64,000 nt of DNA, taken from Aquatica leii (taxonomy: Eukaryota > Arthropoda > Insecta > Coleoptera > Lampyridae). The DNA lies in NCBI GenBank assembly GCA_035610365.1, contig CM069432.1, forward strand, positions 261,327,177 through 261,391,176, written 5' to 3'. This document shows, piece by piece, positions 1 to 9,959 of this stretch (the first letter of the stretch is position 1; every line of letters starts with the position of its first letter). Position numbers and translations under genes: made by a program. A model generated the notes under the pieces. The model did not search any database and was not told the DNA's origin. It saw only the letters and a list, made by a program, of their open reading frames with translations.

Positions 1-3000
1 AACTACTTTACAACCAGTTTTGGCTTTATTAATGACTGTTGAAACGATGAGACAGTCCGCATCTGATTCTGCTTGACTGACTTGCACGTTTGTTTTTTGG
101 CAACGACTTATTAATATGTTTTAGGTTGTTTCTTATTGCTGGTTTTAGACAGAAAGTCTGCCTGTGTTGTTGTTGTTGAGGAATTGTTATTTATTTGTAT
201 ATTTGCAGATGTTCTTTTCGCAGCCTTTCTTCTTTGTTCACAACTCTTAATAGTTGGCTGGTTTGGGTATCTATCAAATACAATAGTACATTGGTCTCCA
301 TAATGTGATTTCACATAAGATATATAGCTGTTGAGTACATCCTCATAAGTTGCAGGTCGTGGCCATATAACACTGTGAAGTAAGTGACCACTATCAATTA
401 CGTAAACACAGTCACTGAGCAAAGAAGTAGAGTCTTCACATTCAAAAGCTCTGACCAGTGATGATTTTTTAATTTTCCTCAAGGACACATTATCAAACGC
501 TGTGGGTCTGGGTGCAAGCTCATACTGAAAGCATCTTTTTAACTCTTTTCGATCATGTACAACAACAATAATTCTGTTAAAAAGTTGCTGTGTATTCACA
601 GTTACTACCTCGTTGTTTATAATACCAGAGGTCATTACTGCTAGTGGTGTAACCTTATCTTTTCTGTGAATTACGACTGCACCGAAATCTTGGCTTTCCG
701 TTGCTCTTAATGAATACATACCCTTTTCTATGGCTTGGTCACAGGTAACTTTATTATCGGCAACAAGACCTGAAGCAATGTTGATTAGTTCTCCCGACTC
801 TTGATGGAATGGACTGTGTTGTAATAACCAATTACAAAAAGTGTCTACATCCTTATGGTCACGAATTTATCCACTAGTACCTTGTTCTTTATGTTGCTCA
901 GTTGAAGTGAAAGTGACACTGGTAAATTGTTCAACTACCCTTGATATCTCTGTGGACAATGGCAGGGATGCAATCCAACGTAACAAAGTCCCTTCATTTA
1001 TACCTCGACCATGGGTAAGCCCTCCAATTGACTTCATTGGACGGTTCAGCGACTGCTCTATGACCATATCATTCCATGTACCTGACCAAAATCTTTTTGC
1101 ATAACGGACAGTAAAAAACCCATCTGTTGTGAATTTTTTGAAGTCGTCTGGTGACATTTTCTTTTTATATTTAAGTGTCAATTGAAGGTAGAGGTGAGCG
1201 CATTTGGCATACAAATTACGACCCGCAGCATGGAATCATAAGTTTGATTATCTCAGTGTGCTTTTTCCAATTTCCGGTTCTTTCATCACTGATGAATTCC
1301 ATCACAAGTATTATGAGATCAATGTACTGAAGCCACAATTTTGCTGTTCTACTGTTCTTTTTTGTTTTTTCACACACTTTCTGGAAATCGTTTCTCACTT
1401 TGGACGGATGATTCTACTTCATTGGATAATATTTCATTCCTAAGTAACTCCTCACTTACGCTTAAAAGTGACTTAAAGGACTCATTTTTAAGTTCAGGGT
1501 ACCTGTCAGCTAGTGAGTTAAACAACGACAAACTGTGAGCAAATGTGCCCTCAACGATATAGAGAAAGCATGGCCCGATAAAAGAAGGGGGACTGTGTTC
1601 TTTGCATATACAGTTGTCCAAAACTCTTCAATCCCATTTCCTCTCATAATGTAACCTATGGACCCTAAAAAACTCATCAACAAATGAAAATCCTCGAGCC
1701 TGACATGAATTGTTGAAAGTGGGCTGCTAGAGTCTGCTGACGATACGATTTCAGCTGCCTTCAGAGATAGCGGCTGGTCGAAGGTAACAATGCAGGGTTT
1801 CTTCTTAATTTGGCTTTCAAGCACAGCATACATTAGTGCTGCGTTTATTGCACTTAGGTTACTAGCTTCTAAGTTTATAAAAGGAACTGGCAATATTTTG
1901 GTAGTTGCATATGCTCTATCCTCCTGATGGGCGTCTTGCATGTATGCATTCCAAAATGGAATTCGGTTTTTCGAGAACAGGAACCCACAAATCTATGGTA
2001 CATTGCATTTTAAGCCCTGTTTTACAAGTTCTGTGTTCATATCGATTGGTTGTATCTTGACTTTTTTCAAGCCTGGCTTAGTTGGATTCTTATAGTGTAC
2101 AATAGGTATACAATTTGTTATTAGGTTCATTTTCTTCTTTACATCTCGAATTGTAGGCGAAGTAGTTGAAACAGCCTCAGCTGGAGTTATACACTGTATA
2201 CCACCAAGAATATGAACAGTCCCTTTGCCATCAAGAGTTCTTGTGTTGACATCTGCGTTGTCAAATACAAACTGCATGAAACCGAAGTCTTGTTGTTCGG
2301 GTTGGCCATTTTGGCTAGCACAGTTTAGGTAACCGATAGTCTCATTGTACGAAGAGCAAACTGACAGAGAGTGAAGAACATCGATTAGATATCGCGATCC
2401 AAATTTACAGTGAAGATGGACATCAAGTCCCAATTGAATAGGAAAAATGAACGATCTGGGGCGGCAGGCCGATATGATGGCGTGGTTTATAGCAGCTATT
2501 TTTGGTTTTTCTTTTTGACTTTTAGATTTTCCTTGTATAACATTTTACATGAACAACTGCAAAGAATCGGGTACAATATCTGATTCAATATTTCCCATCT
2601 CTTCTACAGATGGATATACTAACATATCGTAAGTTTTTGCTGGGATGTCCTGTAGAATTATTTCAGCAGCCTTTTCGACAATCCATAGCCTTTCATTTTC
2701 TGTATTTTTCTTCCTGTCTAAATATCATTGATCATACAGTAACTTTCTGGTAGTTCCCAAGAAGGAAAATAAAGTCTGACTTGAACCACCCTTTTGTTCT
2801 GTAACAATCAATTGATCTTGGAAATGTGATTTAAGCCTAGTCTTCAAAATGTAGTCTGAAATGTCTGCTTCTTCTATTTCAAAAGTTTTCACTATGTCGA
2901 ATACTGGTATTCTTTTTCTTCGTCGATATAGTAAAACAACATTTCTAAAACTGTTTCTTGAGCATCTTTGCTTGACTGTCCTGATTTTACTTTTAGCACA

Positions 3001-3523
3001 TTTCTAAAAGTAACGTAGCATTCATGATGGTATCTAACTTCAGCTGCTGGTAAATCTACATGCTCCACTCTTTTTTTAACAATTTCACTTAAATCGTCTT
3101 TCCGTTCACCGCATATTTTCAAAATTTCATCTTTTATTTTAAACGTCTGAACCATGGATATGCGCTTTCTCCTATTTTTTGATAGTTTTGAATCAGGGAC
3201 TGCAACTTCAACTCCGCAAAAAAGGCAGGTCGTTTTGTAATCAAATGCTGGCATTTTGATCCTTGTTGTTGGTTTAGAGACACAGGATTCATTATTTTTG
3301 TTGTCGTACAGTTTTCTTTTCTTAGCTGTTATAGTACTAGGTTTAGTATAATAGTTTCTGCAAGCCTTGTGCACTTTAAGTTCTTTAACATTTTGTAACT
3401 TTTCCCAAAGCCCATCTTCTACTGCTTTGCTTGTTTGTATAATAGTTAATAATCCTCGATTAGTCACTACACTACACCCTTTTTTAGGTCCCAATCACAA
3501 AAACGAGACCTTTCATCTTCCAT
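1..3523 (-). pseudogene. Large repetitive invertebrate protein family member, degenerate, C-terminus beyond the left edge
   Basis: A collinear series of minus-strand coding pieces forms one decayed gene. An ATG at 3523 opens a start that shifts frame in an A6 run near 3480. Next comes a Cys/His-rich N-terminal segment (CLFCG near 3227, RYHHECY near 3029), then pieces at 2433-1993 (NADVNTRTLDGKGT), 1941-1510 (CIVTFDQPL, then RLEDFHLLMSFLGSIG), 1214-867 (FWSGTWNDMVIEQ, then GGLTHGRG) and 719-111 (TIVFDRYPNQ). Codons 110-1 continue as AESDADCLIV. I recognise these motifs from a family of proteins over 1,000 residues, multi-copy in insects, cnidarians and molluscs, which has no assigned function that I know of. 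An acidic VFDxY segment followed by DAD resembles the metal-binding Asp layout of PIN/FEN-like nucleases; that is inference. Stops and frameshifts throughout make it a pseudogene. High copy number in the family suggests a transposon or retrocopy origin. Confidence 0.75.
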
Positions 3524-4421
3524 GGTTCTATTAGTCAATACCTACAGCAAATCTGAAACAATAGCATTTTTATTGTGTTAATAATTCTAAATTTTATTCA
3601 CAGCTGTTAGTTGGTATGCTCAAAATAAATCCACTAATTTCAGAAACAAGTATTACATAATGTTAAGTGAATTTATTTACATTTTCTATACGGACTATAA
3701 AACGACGCCATTTTGTGCATGTTTCGTTGTTCACACAAAAAAATGGTTATAATAAAATATGTGGATAATTACATGACAAACAACTTTTGTTTAAGAATTT
3801 TTTTTCTAAACGCAACGGTGAAGTAATAAAACCCAAAAAACTGTATTTTGGCCGCCACTTTGAACGATTGCGGTTTTAGCACAACTTTTTTTTTGGGGAC
3901 TTTACAACATTTCAATGAGACGGTAACACTGAATATGTGTACCGATTCTCTTGCTTGTATCATTGAGTAATAATTTAAGAAGAGGCGCAAATAGTGTGTT
4001 AAAAATCGTACTGTAGTTTTATCTCTCTTGTTTCTCTTTTTTTTACCCGTATGTACCCCCTCTTTTCATAAACTAATAGACTAAGACCTGCTGCCATCTG
4101 CTAAATCGTGGTTTTTATGTTGCGAACTTACTTATTTGTACGAGTTAGAACCTTTTCTTATATTTGTGTTTACTTTACCGTTTACCTGTTCAAAACAGGT
4201 TAATATCATAAACAATAGCTTGTATTGTTACGACACAAGTCAATGTCAAATAAACTTAAACAATATCATGCTTTATATTTAAGAAAACAAAAAAATATGT
4301 ATATTCAAATATTTATTTATTTTTGTAAAATATAAATCGAAAACATAGAAATAACTAAAACAATGCAAATTAAATTAAAAGAAAATTGTTATGGGAATTT
4401 ATTGTTATTATTCGTCAATTT
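3524..4421. other. Non-coding AT-rich stretch
   Basis: I see no coding potential, RNA gene or clear repeat here. Short ORFs lack protein-like composition. The stretch separates the pseudogene start from the PLE inverted repeat. Confidence 0.5.
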
Positions 4422-4422
4422 T

Positions 4423-5972
4423 AAAAATTATTCAAATTACCAGTCCACCAATAATAAATTCGTTAACTTTCAAAATGTATATAGTAGCTTACGTAACAAG
4501 AGTCGAAAGTAAGAAATAGCATAACGAATGTTAATGCGACGCGAGGCCGCACGGCCGAGCGTTGCATGTGAGTGAGTTATGCTATGATTCTTTCGACGAT
4601 AGTAATGTACATTATTTTTTGTGTTGCCTTTTATAAAATCACATTTTTTTTGAAAAAATAAAAAAAAATTAACAGAAATATAATGTTGGTACTACATTTA
4701 TTACTAAATCTGTCACATTTGACATTAACTTTAACATCGTTTTTCTTCAACTTTAACTGAATTTTAAGATTTTTAAAATGATTTTTCCATCTGTCGCATA
4801 CTCGTTCTAATATATTAATTGACTTTGAACACGTACTTTTGTGTGGATTCCTAGTTTTCATTTTGCCACCCTAGAGCTTTTTTCGTTCAGTACGTAACTA
4901 CACTAACGAACGAATATTGACGTTTGCGATGTTGGCAGACAAAATACTATTTTACATATGCTTCGAGCTTTAAAATAATGAAGCTCATCTTCAAAAAAGT
5001 AAAAATATTTACAACTTATAAAAAGTTAAGATTACAAAAAATTTTTTAACTTACATTTATTCGAACAATCTCAAATCTGAAAATTTGTAACTAGATAATT
5101 AAAAAAATGTAAGTTTTACAAAATGTTAAATGTTAATTATTTTAAAAAAAGAAGAAGATGGTGCGGTGCAATTTAGAAACAAATCTAAAAAAATTTAAGT
5201 TTAAAATCATAATTGAAATTGGTTTGCTCGTTCAACAAAAAATTTGTATTTGATATTTTAAGATAAATGAACTCTAGTAATTCAAGAATTTCCCAGTGAG
5301 CAAATTGCAGCTAAAACCTGCTTTTTTATAACTACTTTAGCTTTTAAAGTTACTCTTTAGAACACTTTTACGTGGCTTGTGAAAAAACTGAAGCCTCCAT
5401 GAAGCGTTTAAGTAGCTAAAAATTCCGCAGTTATGTTGCTGTTAGGTAGCTCCTTTAATGCATTAAAATCGGGCTTATAAGCTCTTTGTGGTACTAGCAA
5501 AGCTTTAAAGAATCTCTAAAGGAACCGTAAACCACCTTTCAGAAACAACTATACAGCTTAAATAGCTTTATTTTTACTACCTTTAAGTAGCTTAAAAATT
5601 AAATAAATATTTCATTAGAAAACTAAATCTTGAAATCGTTACCTTTACTAAATTTCTTAAAAAAATTGAGAAAAGTGATAAAGGAGAACCCATTGAAAGA
5701 CCTAGATTTTGTTTAAAAAATTGATTATCAAATTTATCACTTATTTTTACTGAAATCTTCTTAAACAATTTAGAAAGTAAATATATTTCTGAACACCAAA
5801 TTTTCTTACAACAAATAATATTTTGGAAAAGATATGTTGATGACATTTTTTGTATTTAAAAAAGTTGTAAATATTTTTTGTAGACTTTTCTGAAGATGAA
5901 CATCATTATTTTAAAGCTCGAAACATATGTAAACAAATTTGTTATTAGTGGACTGGTAATTTAAATAATTTT
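4423..5972. mobile_element. Rearranged Penelope-like element remnant
   Basis: Two nested inverted-repeat pairs bound this stretch. The outer pair is 4423-4464 with 5932-5972, about 41 bp with few mismatches, sharing the block ATTACCAGTCCAC. The inner pair is about 4953-5012 with 5867-5931, sharing ATTTTAAAGCTCGAA. Coding traces are typical of Penelope reverse transcriptase but lie on opposite strands. The GLSMGSPLS block (RT motif upstream of the catalytic box) reads leftward at 5770-5592. The RYVDDIF catalytic box reads rightward at about 5828-5860. The two RT halves therefore diverge from a centre near 5780, as if one half had been inverted. The element is dead. Confidence 0.65.
4504..4596. 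repeat. Imperfect inverted repeat around a GC-rich core
   Basis: Arms near 4504-4525 and 4577-4596 share AATAGCATAAC / GTTATGCTAT and CGAAAG / CTTTCG. The loop at 4537-4568 is markedly GC-rich (GACGCGAGGCCGCACGGCC) in an otherwise AT-rich region. The hairpin lies inside the left part of the PLE remnant and may be a small foldback insertion. Confidence 0.45.
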
Positions 5973-8409
5973 AAATTAAAATTAATGTTAAATTTCTGAA
6001 AGAATAATTGACCAATTCATCTTTTAAAAGGATTTTTGACGGAGAATCCATTTGTATCACTATGTTGCGTAGTTTAGTCAAAACTTAACGGCTTGACGAA
6101 TTTGAGAACACACTGTGGTCGTTCCAGTATCTTCAAAATATTATAGGACGTATCTTCAACTATAAAACATATATTAAAAAAATACTTATTATTGCTTGTC
6201 TACTTATACCTTCGTTTAGTGAACTGGAGCTGTAGAAAGAATAAATTTATTCGTCTTCACGATCGTCATCAATAAATAACAATCGACGTTTTCTTCCATA
6301 TGTTTGAGAAACTACTACTTTTGATTATTTTAGGTTGATGTTCATATCAACAATTACAGCTTCTGTAAAAAATTATACTAAATAAGCCCAAAAAGTAAAA
6401 AAAAATTAAGTTGTTAGTATTTTAAAAATAAAGTTTTGAAAATGCAATTAGTATTAGTATTTTCAAAATTTTTGCGATTTTTTTTTAAACAATTGTAAAA
6501 ATATTTAATGTATTGTTGGATTTGTATTGAAGTGCTTTCAGCATGCTAAAATAAACATAAAAGAATTTTGTTTATAATTTTTTTTATTTTTTAAAAAACT
6601 AAGTATTTTTTAATGATCGCGATATCGAGCGTCTGTACAATAACGATCGCAATCATTGATCGCTTATAAAATAACAATTGCGGTTGTGGAAAAGAAATTA
6701 ATACTTTTAATTATCGCATAAACAAATAAGACTAATATAACACGATTTTAACTATAATATTTACTTTAATAAATGTATAATAAACTTTAAGTATGCAGGT
6801 AGTTCACGGAAAATCGTAAAATTTTGTGTAAGTAGGTAAATAACCCCTTTGCTCTTTTCCTCGTAAGAATTTTAAACCACATACAGATTTTTTAATAAAA
6901 AAGTAACATGAATTTAAACATTGAATTATATTTTTTTTGTTTACAGAAATTTAACAATGCATTCTTTTCAAAGAGAAAACTCTTCTAGGAAAAAACGTTT
7001 GTAAAATTTGTGTCACACATTCAGCATTTAGGGAAAAACCTAGCTTTATATAAACACCAAGGTAGGTAAATCATAAAAACACAGGAAGTTAAAAACAATA
7101 AGCATTAACTACAAATGACAATACGTATTTGAAAAGAATTGCAAATTTATTTTTAATACATAAATCTTATGTTTGAGACAAATATCAACACGAATTATGA
7201 CTAATTACTCAACAATCTTTTCAGGGTCAATTTCAAATAGAAACATTTAATTTACGAAAGAACGACACTTATTTTTTAATATGATGTTTATTAATGCTTT
7301 AAACTATTTGTTCGTAAGTTTGCATCAGAATTCAAATAGCACGTCATGTCGAAAAAAAAACATCACAGTAGTATCTATTTTCTGTGAATTTTTGTAAATA
7401 TTTTTTTAAAATCTAAATATGACCAAATTTTAATTAATTTATTGTTTAGATACAATATTAAAAAATACTTAGATATGTTGATTTTCAATACTCCAAACGT
7501 TATTGTATCCTGGAAAACGAAAATCGAATGTTTATGGCTAGATTTATGACTAACTTTACACGAGCGACTTTTTAGCAACAGTCGATTACTAATTAATTTT
7601 AAATGCCATGATTGCGATCATTGATCGTGGAAAATAATAGCGATCTCAGCTACTGATTTACAGTAATTATTTTAAGTTATTGTACAATTAAGTGCAACAA
7701 GAAGTAGAAGAATCCGGACAAGGAGATTCTCCGATGCTAATTTAAACCGTTTTTAAATGTTTGGTAGAAAAAAAAAATTAAAAAAATATTTACCTGATTG
7801 AAGGTGTAGAACAAGAACTGCAGTGTGTTTAAAATTTCCTTTTGTTGTTATACATTATCTCCGAAGATGCTTCTCACAAATCTTCTTTTGTTTTAAATCT
7901 TCCAAGTCCATTGTGGCAATGTTTACATTTCCACAGTTTTTCTAACATTCTTTAGCACGCACTTTATCGCTAATAAAAAACTTAAGAAAACTTAGTACCT
8001 TTGTTTTCGGTATTATTATTTTCACAATTAATATAAACACAACCGTGATTTGTAACTTTTCCCATTTTAAAAATAAATCAATAATACCTATATTTACACT
8101 TAAACTAAACAAAAGTTCAAACAAACATTACTACTACCAGAATTTTAAAAATCGTATCGCAATGTTAACCCAAGAAAAACTTTCAATTCAATACCGAAGT
8201 TTACAAGTCGACAGACACGCAAGAACTGAAAAATCTCGATCCAATACAAACGTGGCGACCTCTACATCTCGATCCAATCAGTAGATACGATATCGCCCCT
8301 TAAGTTGCATTTCTTCTTACATTTATTATTCAATGCTTGTATGACAAATTTTTGAAAACATGTAAATTTCTACCTAAAATAACTGGACTATTATGACTTG
8401 AATGATTTG
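5973..8409. other. AT-rich non-coding stretch
   Basis: No gene is supported. Two places carry related GATCGCAATCATTGATCG-type sequence, near 6642-6663 and 7608-7629. They might be ends or fragments of an old repeat, but I could not define an element. Confidence 0.4.
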
Positions 8410-8491
8410 CGTGTGGTTTTTTAGTGCACTATACAACAATAAGTGAAAGTAAGTTTTCCTTAGTTGGAAATTTTGTGTATGAACCTATATA

Positions 8492-8582
8492 CCTTCGATA
8501 GCTCAGTTGGTAGAGCGGTGGACTGTAGAAGTTTATACGAATTGATATCCATAGGTCGCTGGTTCAAATCCGGCTCGAAGGA
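8492..8582 (+). tRNA. tRNA-Tyr(GTA) with an 18-nt intron, copy 1
   Basis: The acceptor stem CCTTCGA pairs with TCGAAGG and the discriminator base is A. A box A-type D arm (TAGCTCAGTTGGTAGAGC) and a T arm (GCTGGTTCAAATCCGGC) are present. The anticodon stem GTGGA/TCCAT encloses the loop with anticodon GTA at 8525-8527. The 91-nt gene is 18 nt longer than a 73-nt tRNA body. The extra bases, 8529-8546, sit one base 3' of the anticodon, the canonical position of the intron that eukaryotic tRNA-Tyr genes carry. It decodes UAU/UAC and needs splicing by the tRNA endonuclease. A T6 run follows at once. Confidence 0.95.
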
Positions 8583-8584
8583 AA

Positions 8585-8590
8585 TTTTTT
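8585..8590 (+). terminator. Pol III terminator of tRNA-Tyr copy 1
   Basis: A run of six T residues begins three bases after the mature 3' end, as expected for RNA polymerase III termination. Confidence 0.85.
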
Positions 8591-8806
8591 GATTTCATTT
8601 GCGTTTACGTTTACTTCGGTCATTGATTCAAATCCTTTTCGAAAAATTCATAATTTATTAACTAGAAGAAATATAATCTCTTAAATAAATTTTGTTTTTG
8701 AGCTTTATAATGATAATGATTGACGTTTGGTTTTTTAGTGTGTACTATAAAACAAGTGAAAGTAAAAATTTTCCTTAGTTGGAAATTGTGTGTATGAACG
8801 TATATA

Positions 8807-8897
8807 CCTTCGATAGCTCAGTTGGTAGAGCGGTGGACTGTAGAAGTTTATACGAATTGATATCCATAGGTCGCTGGTTCAAATCCGGCTCGAAGGA
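8807..8897 (+). tRNA. tRNA-Tyr(GTA) with an 18-nt intron, copy 2
   Basis: By eye this copy matches copy 1 over the whole 91 nt, including the intron. All stems, box A, box B and the GTA anticodon (8840-8842) are intact. It lies 315 bp downstream of copy 1 on the same strand with duplicated 5' flank, which points to a recent tandem duplication or ongoing gene conversion. Nothing in it suggests a pseudogene. Confidence 0.95.
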
Positions 8898-8900
8898 AAC

Positions 8901-8907
8901 TTTTTTT
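8901..8907 (+). terminator. Pol III terminator of tRNA-Tyr copy 2
   Basis: A T7 run starts four bases after the mature tRNA end. Confidence 0.85.
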
Positions 8908-9654
8908 CAAGTGTATTTACGTTATGCTATTACATAATGCTTTTTATCATTTTTTGGTTAAATAATTACAATTTAATGTATCTGTAACTGATGTATGTAT
9001 TTTAGATAGCGATTTAACTAATCAATTTTTTCTGATAAATTGTTTAATCAACAATGAATTTGTTTAATTAGCAAATTTAATTAAATTATGTATTTACAGT
9101 ATTATTTTTATTTACTAAACATTTTAACTACGACTGATTTTGTTTCGTTTGTTATATTTTCTATTATGCTAATTAATGTTAAACTTTTAATATACATAAC
9201 AAGAAATAATTTGGTTTCGAGCACGTCGACGCTTTTGTGTATTTACGTGGTATTTACTAACTTTGGGTTGTTGTTACAGAACGAAAGTGTACGTAGGCGG
9301 AAGTAACTAATTTTCGTTCTCTGTGTTGTTTGTTTTTGTCAGTGGACGATAGTCTGTGCACGCGAGACTTTTAGGCACCCTTACCTCATCAACTGTTATA
9401 CTACTATTATTAATGCCCTTACATTTTGTTTATGTTTGCAAATAGTACTAGTTTTGTATGCTTCACTGTTTTTGCGTATTTTGTGTCAACAACTAAGTTT
9501 GCGAAATTTACAAACGTTAAAATTTTATTCATCTAGTACTGTTTTTGTAATCGCTCTGTAAATAAAGTCAATAAAGCAACCAGCTCTTCTTTGAGTATGA
9601 ATATTTCAATTTTATTTTTTTCACAAATATCTTTTGTAAAATAATATTGAACAT
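8908..9654. other. Non-coding spacer between tRNA genes and Gypsy element
   Basis: No protein with recognisable features and no RNA gene was found. A 72-codon frame at 9088-9306 is hydrophobic low-complexity translation of AT-rich DNA and is not supported. Confidence 0.45.
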
Positions 9655-9790
9655 TATAACGTAGTTATTTATTGTAATTAATAATATAAATGTTATAGAA
9701 ATAAAACATAATTCATAATTCGCGCCATCATACTCTCTTATCTCTCGACTACTGTCGATGTTGTCGACTCTGATCGGGATTTTATGTACA
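9655..9790 (-). repeat. Gypsy 3' LTR
   Basis: This is the left copy of the LTR, about 136 bp, shorter than the right copy by internal deletion. Blocks shared with 14310-14477 include AATATAAATGTTATAGAAA and GACTCTGATCGGGATTTTA. Confidence 0.75.
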
Positions 9791-9959
9791 GGATGGTTAT
9801 ACTGCCCCTTAGGTTGTCGTTAAGCGCCCTCGCACGACAATCTGTTGGAAAAACTGTCGCTAATAGTCACTGCGTTTTCTTCTTCGGACGTTCTCGACAT
9901 CTTTTTGGATGTACTGCGGTAGGAATTTGAAATCGGTTTTGGTAAAAAGGCGTAATATC

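Larger units (their letters stand above)
8410..8899 (+). repeat. Tandem segmental duplication of a tRNA-Tyr unit
   Basis: About 175 bp is present twice, at 8410-8584 and 8724-8899, with start-to-start spacing of about 315 bp. Similarity begins upstream of the tRNA at GGTTTTTTAGTG and includes AGTGAAAGTAA, TTTTCCTTAGTTGGAAATT and GTATGAAC just before each gene. The upstream sequence copied with the gene may hold its Pol III promoter context. The tRNA bodies look identical, while the 5' flanks differ by small indels and substitutions. Confidence 0.85.

Noticed and set aside
5880..5931. Hammerhead-like CTGAAGATGA ... CGAAAC in the first PLE relic
   Set aside because: The core has extra bases (CTGAAGATGA instead of CTGATGA), and the intervening sequence does not form a stem, so it is not supported as a ribozyme.
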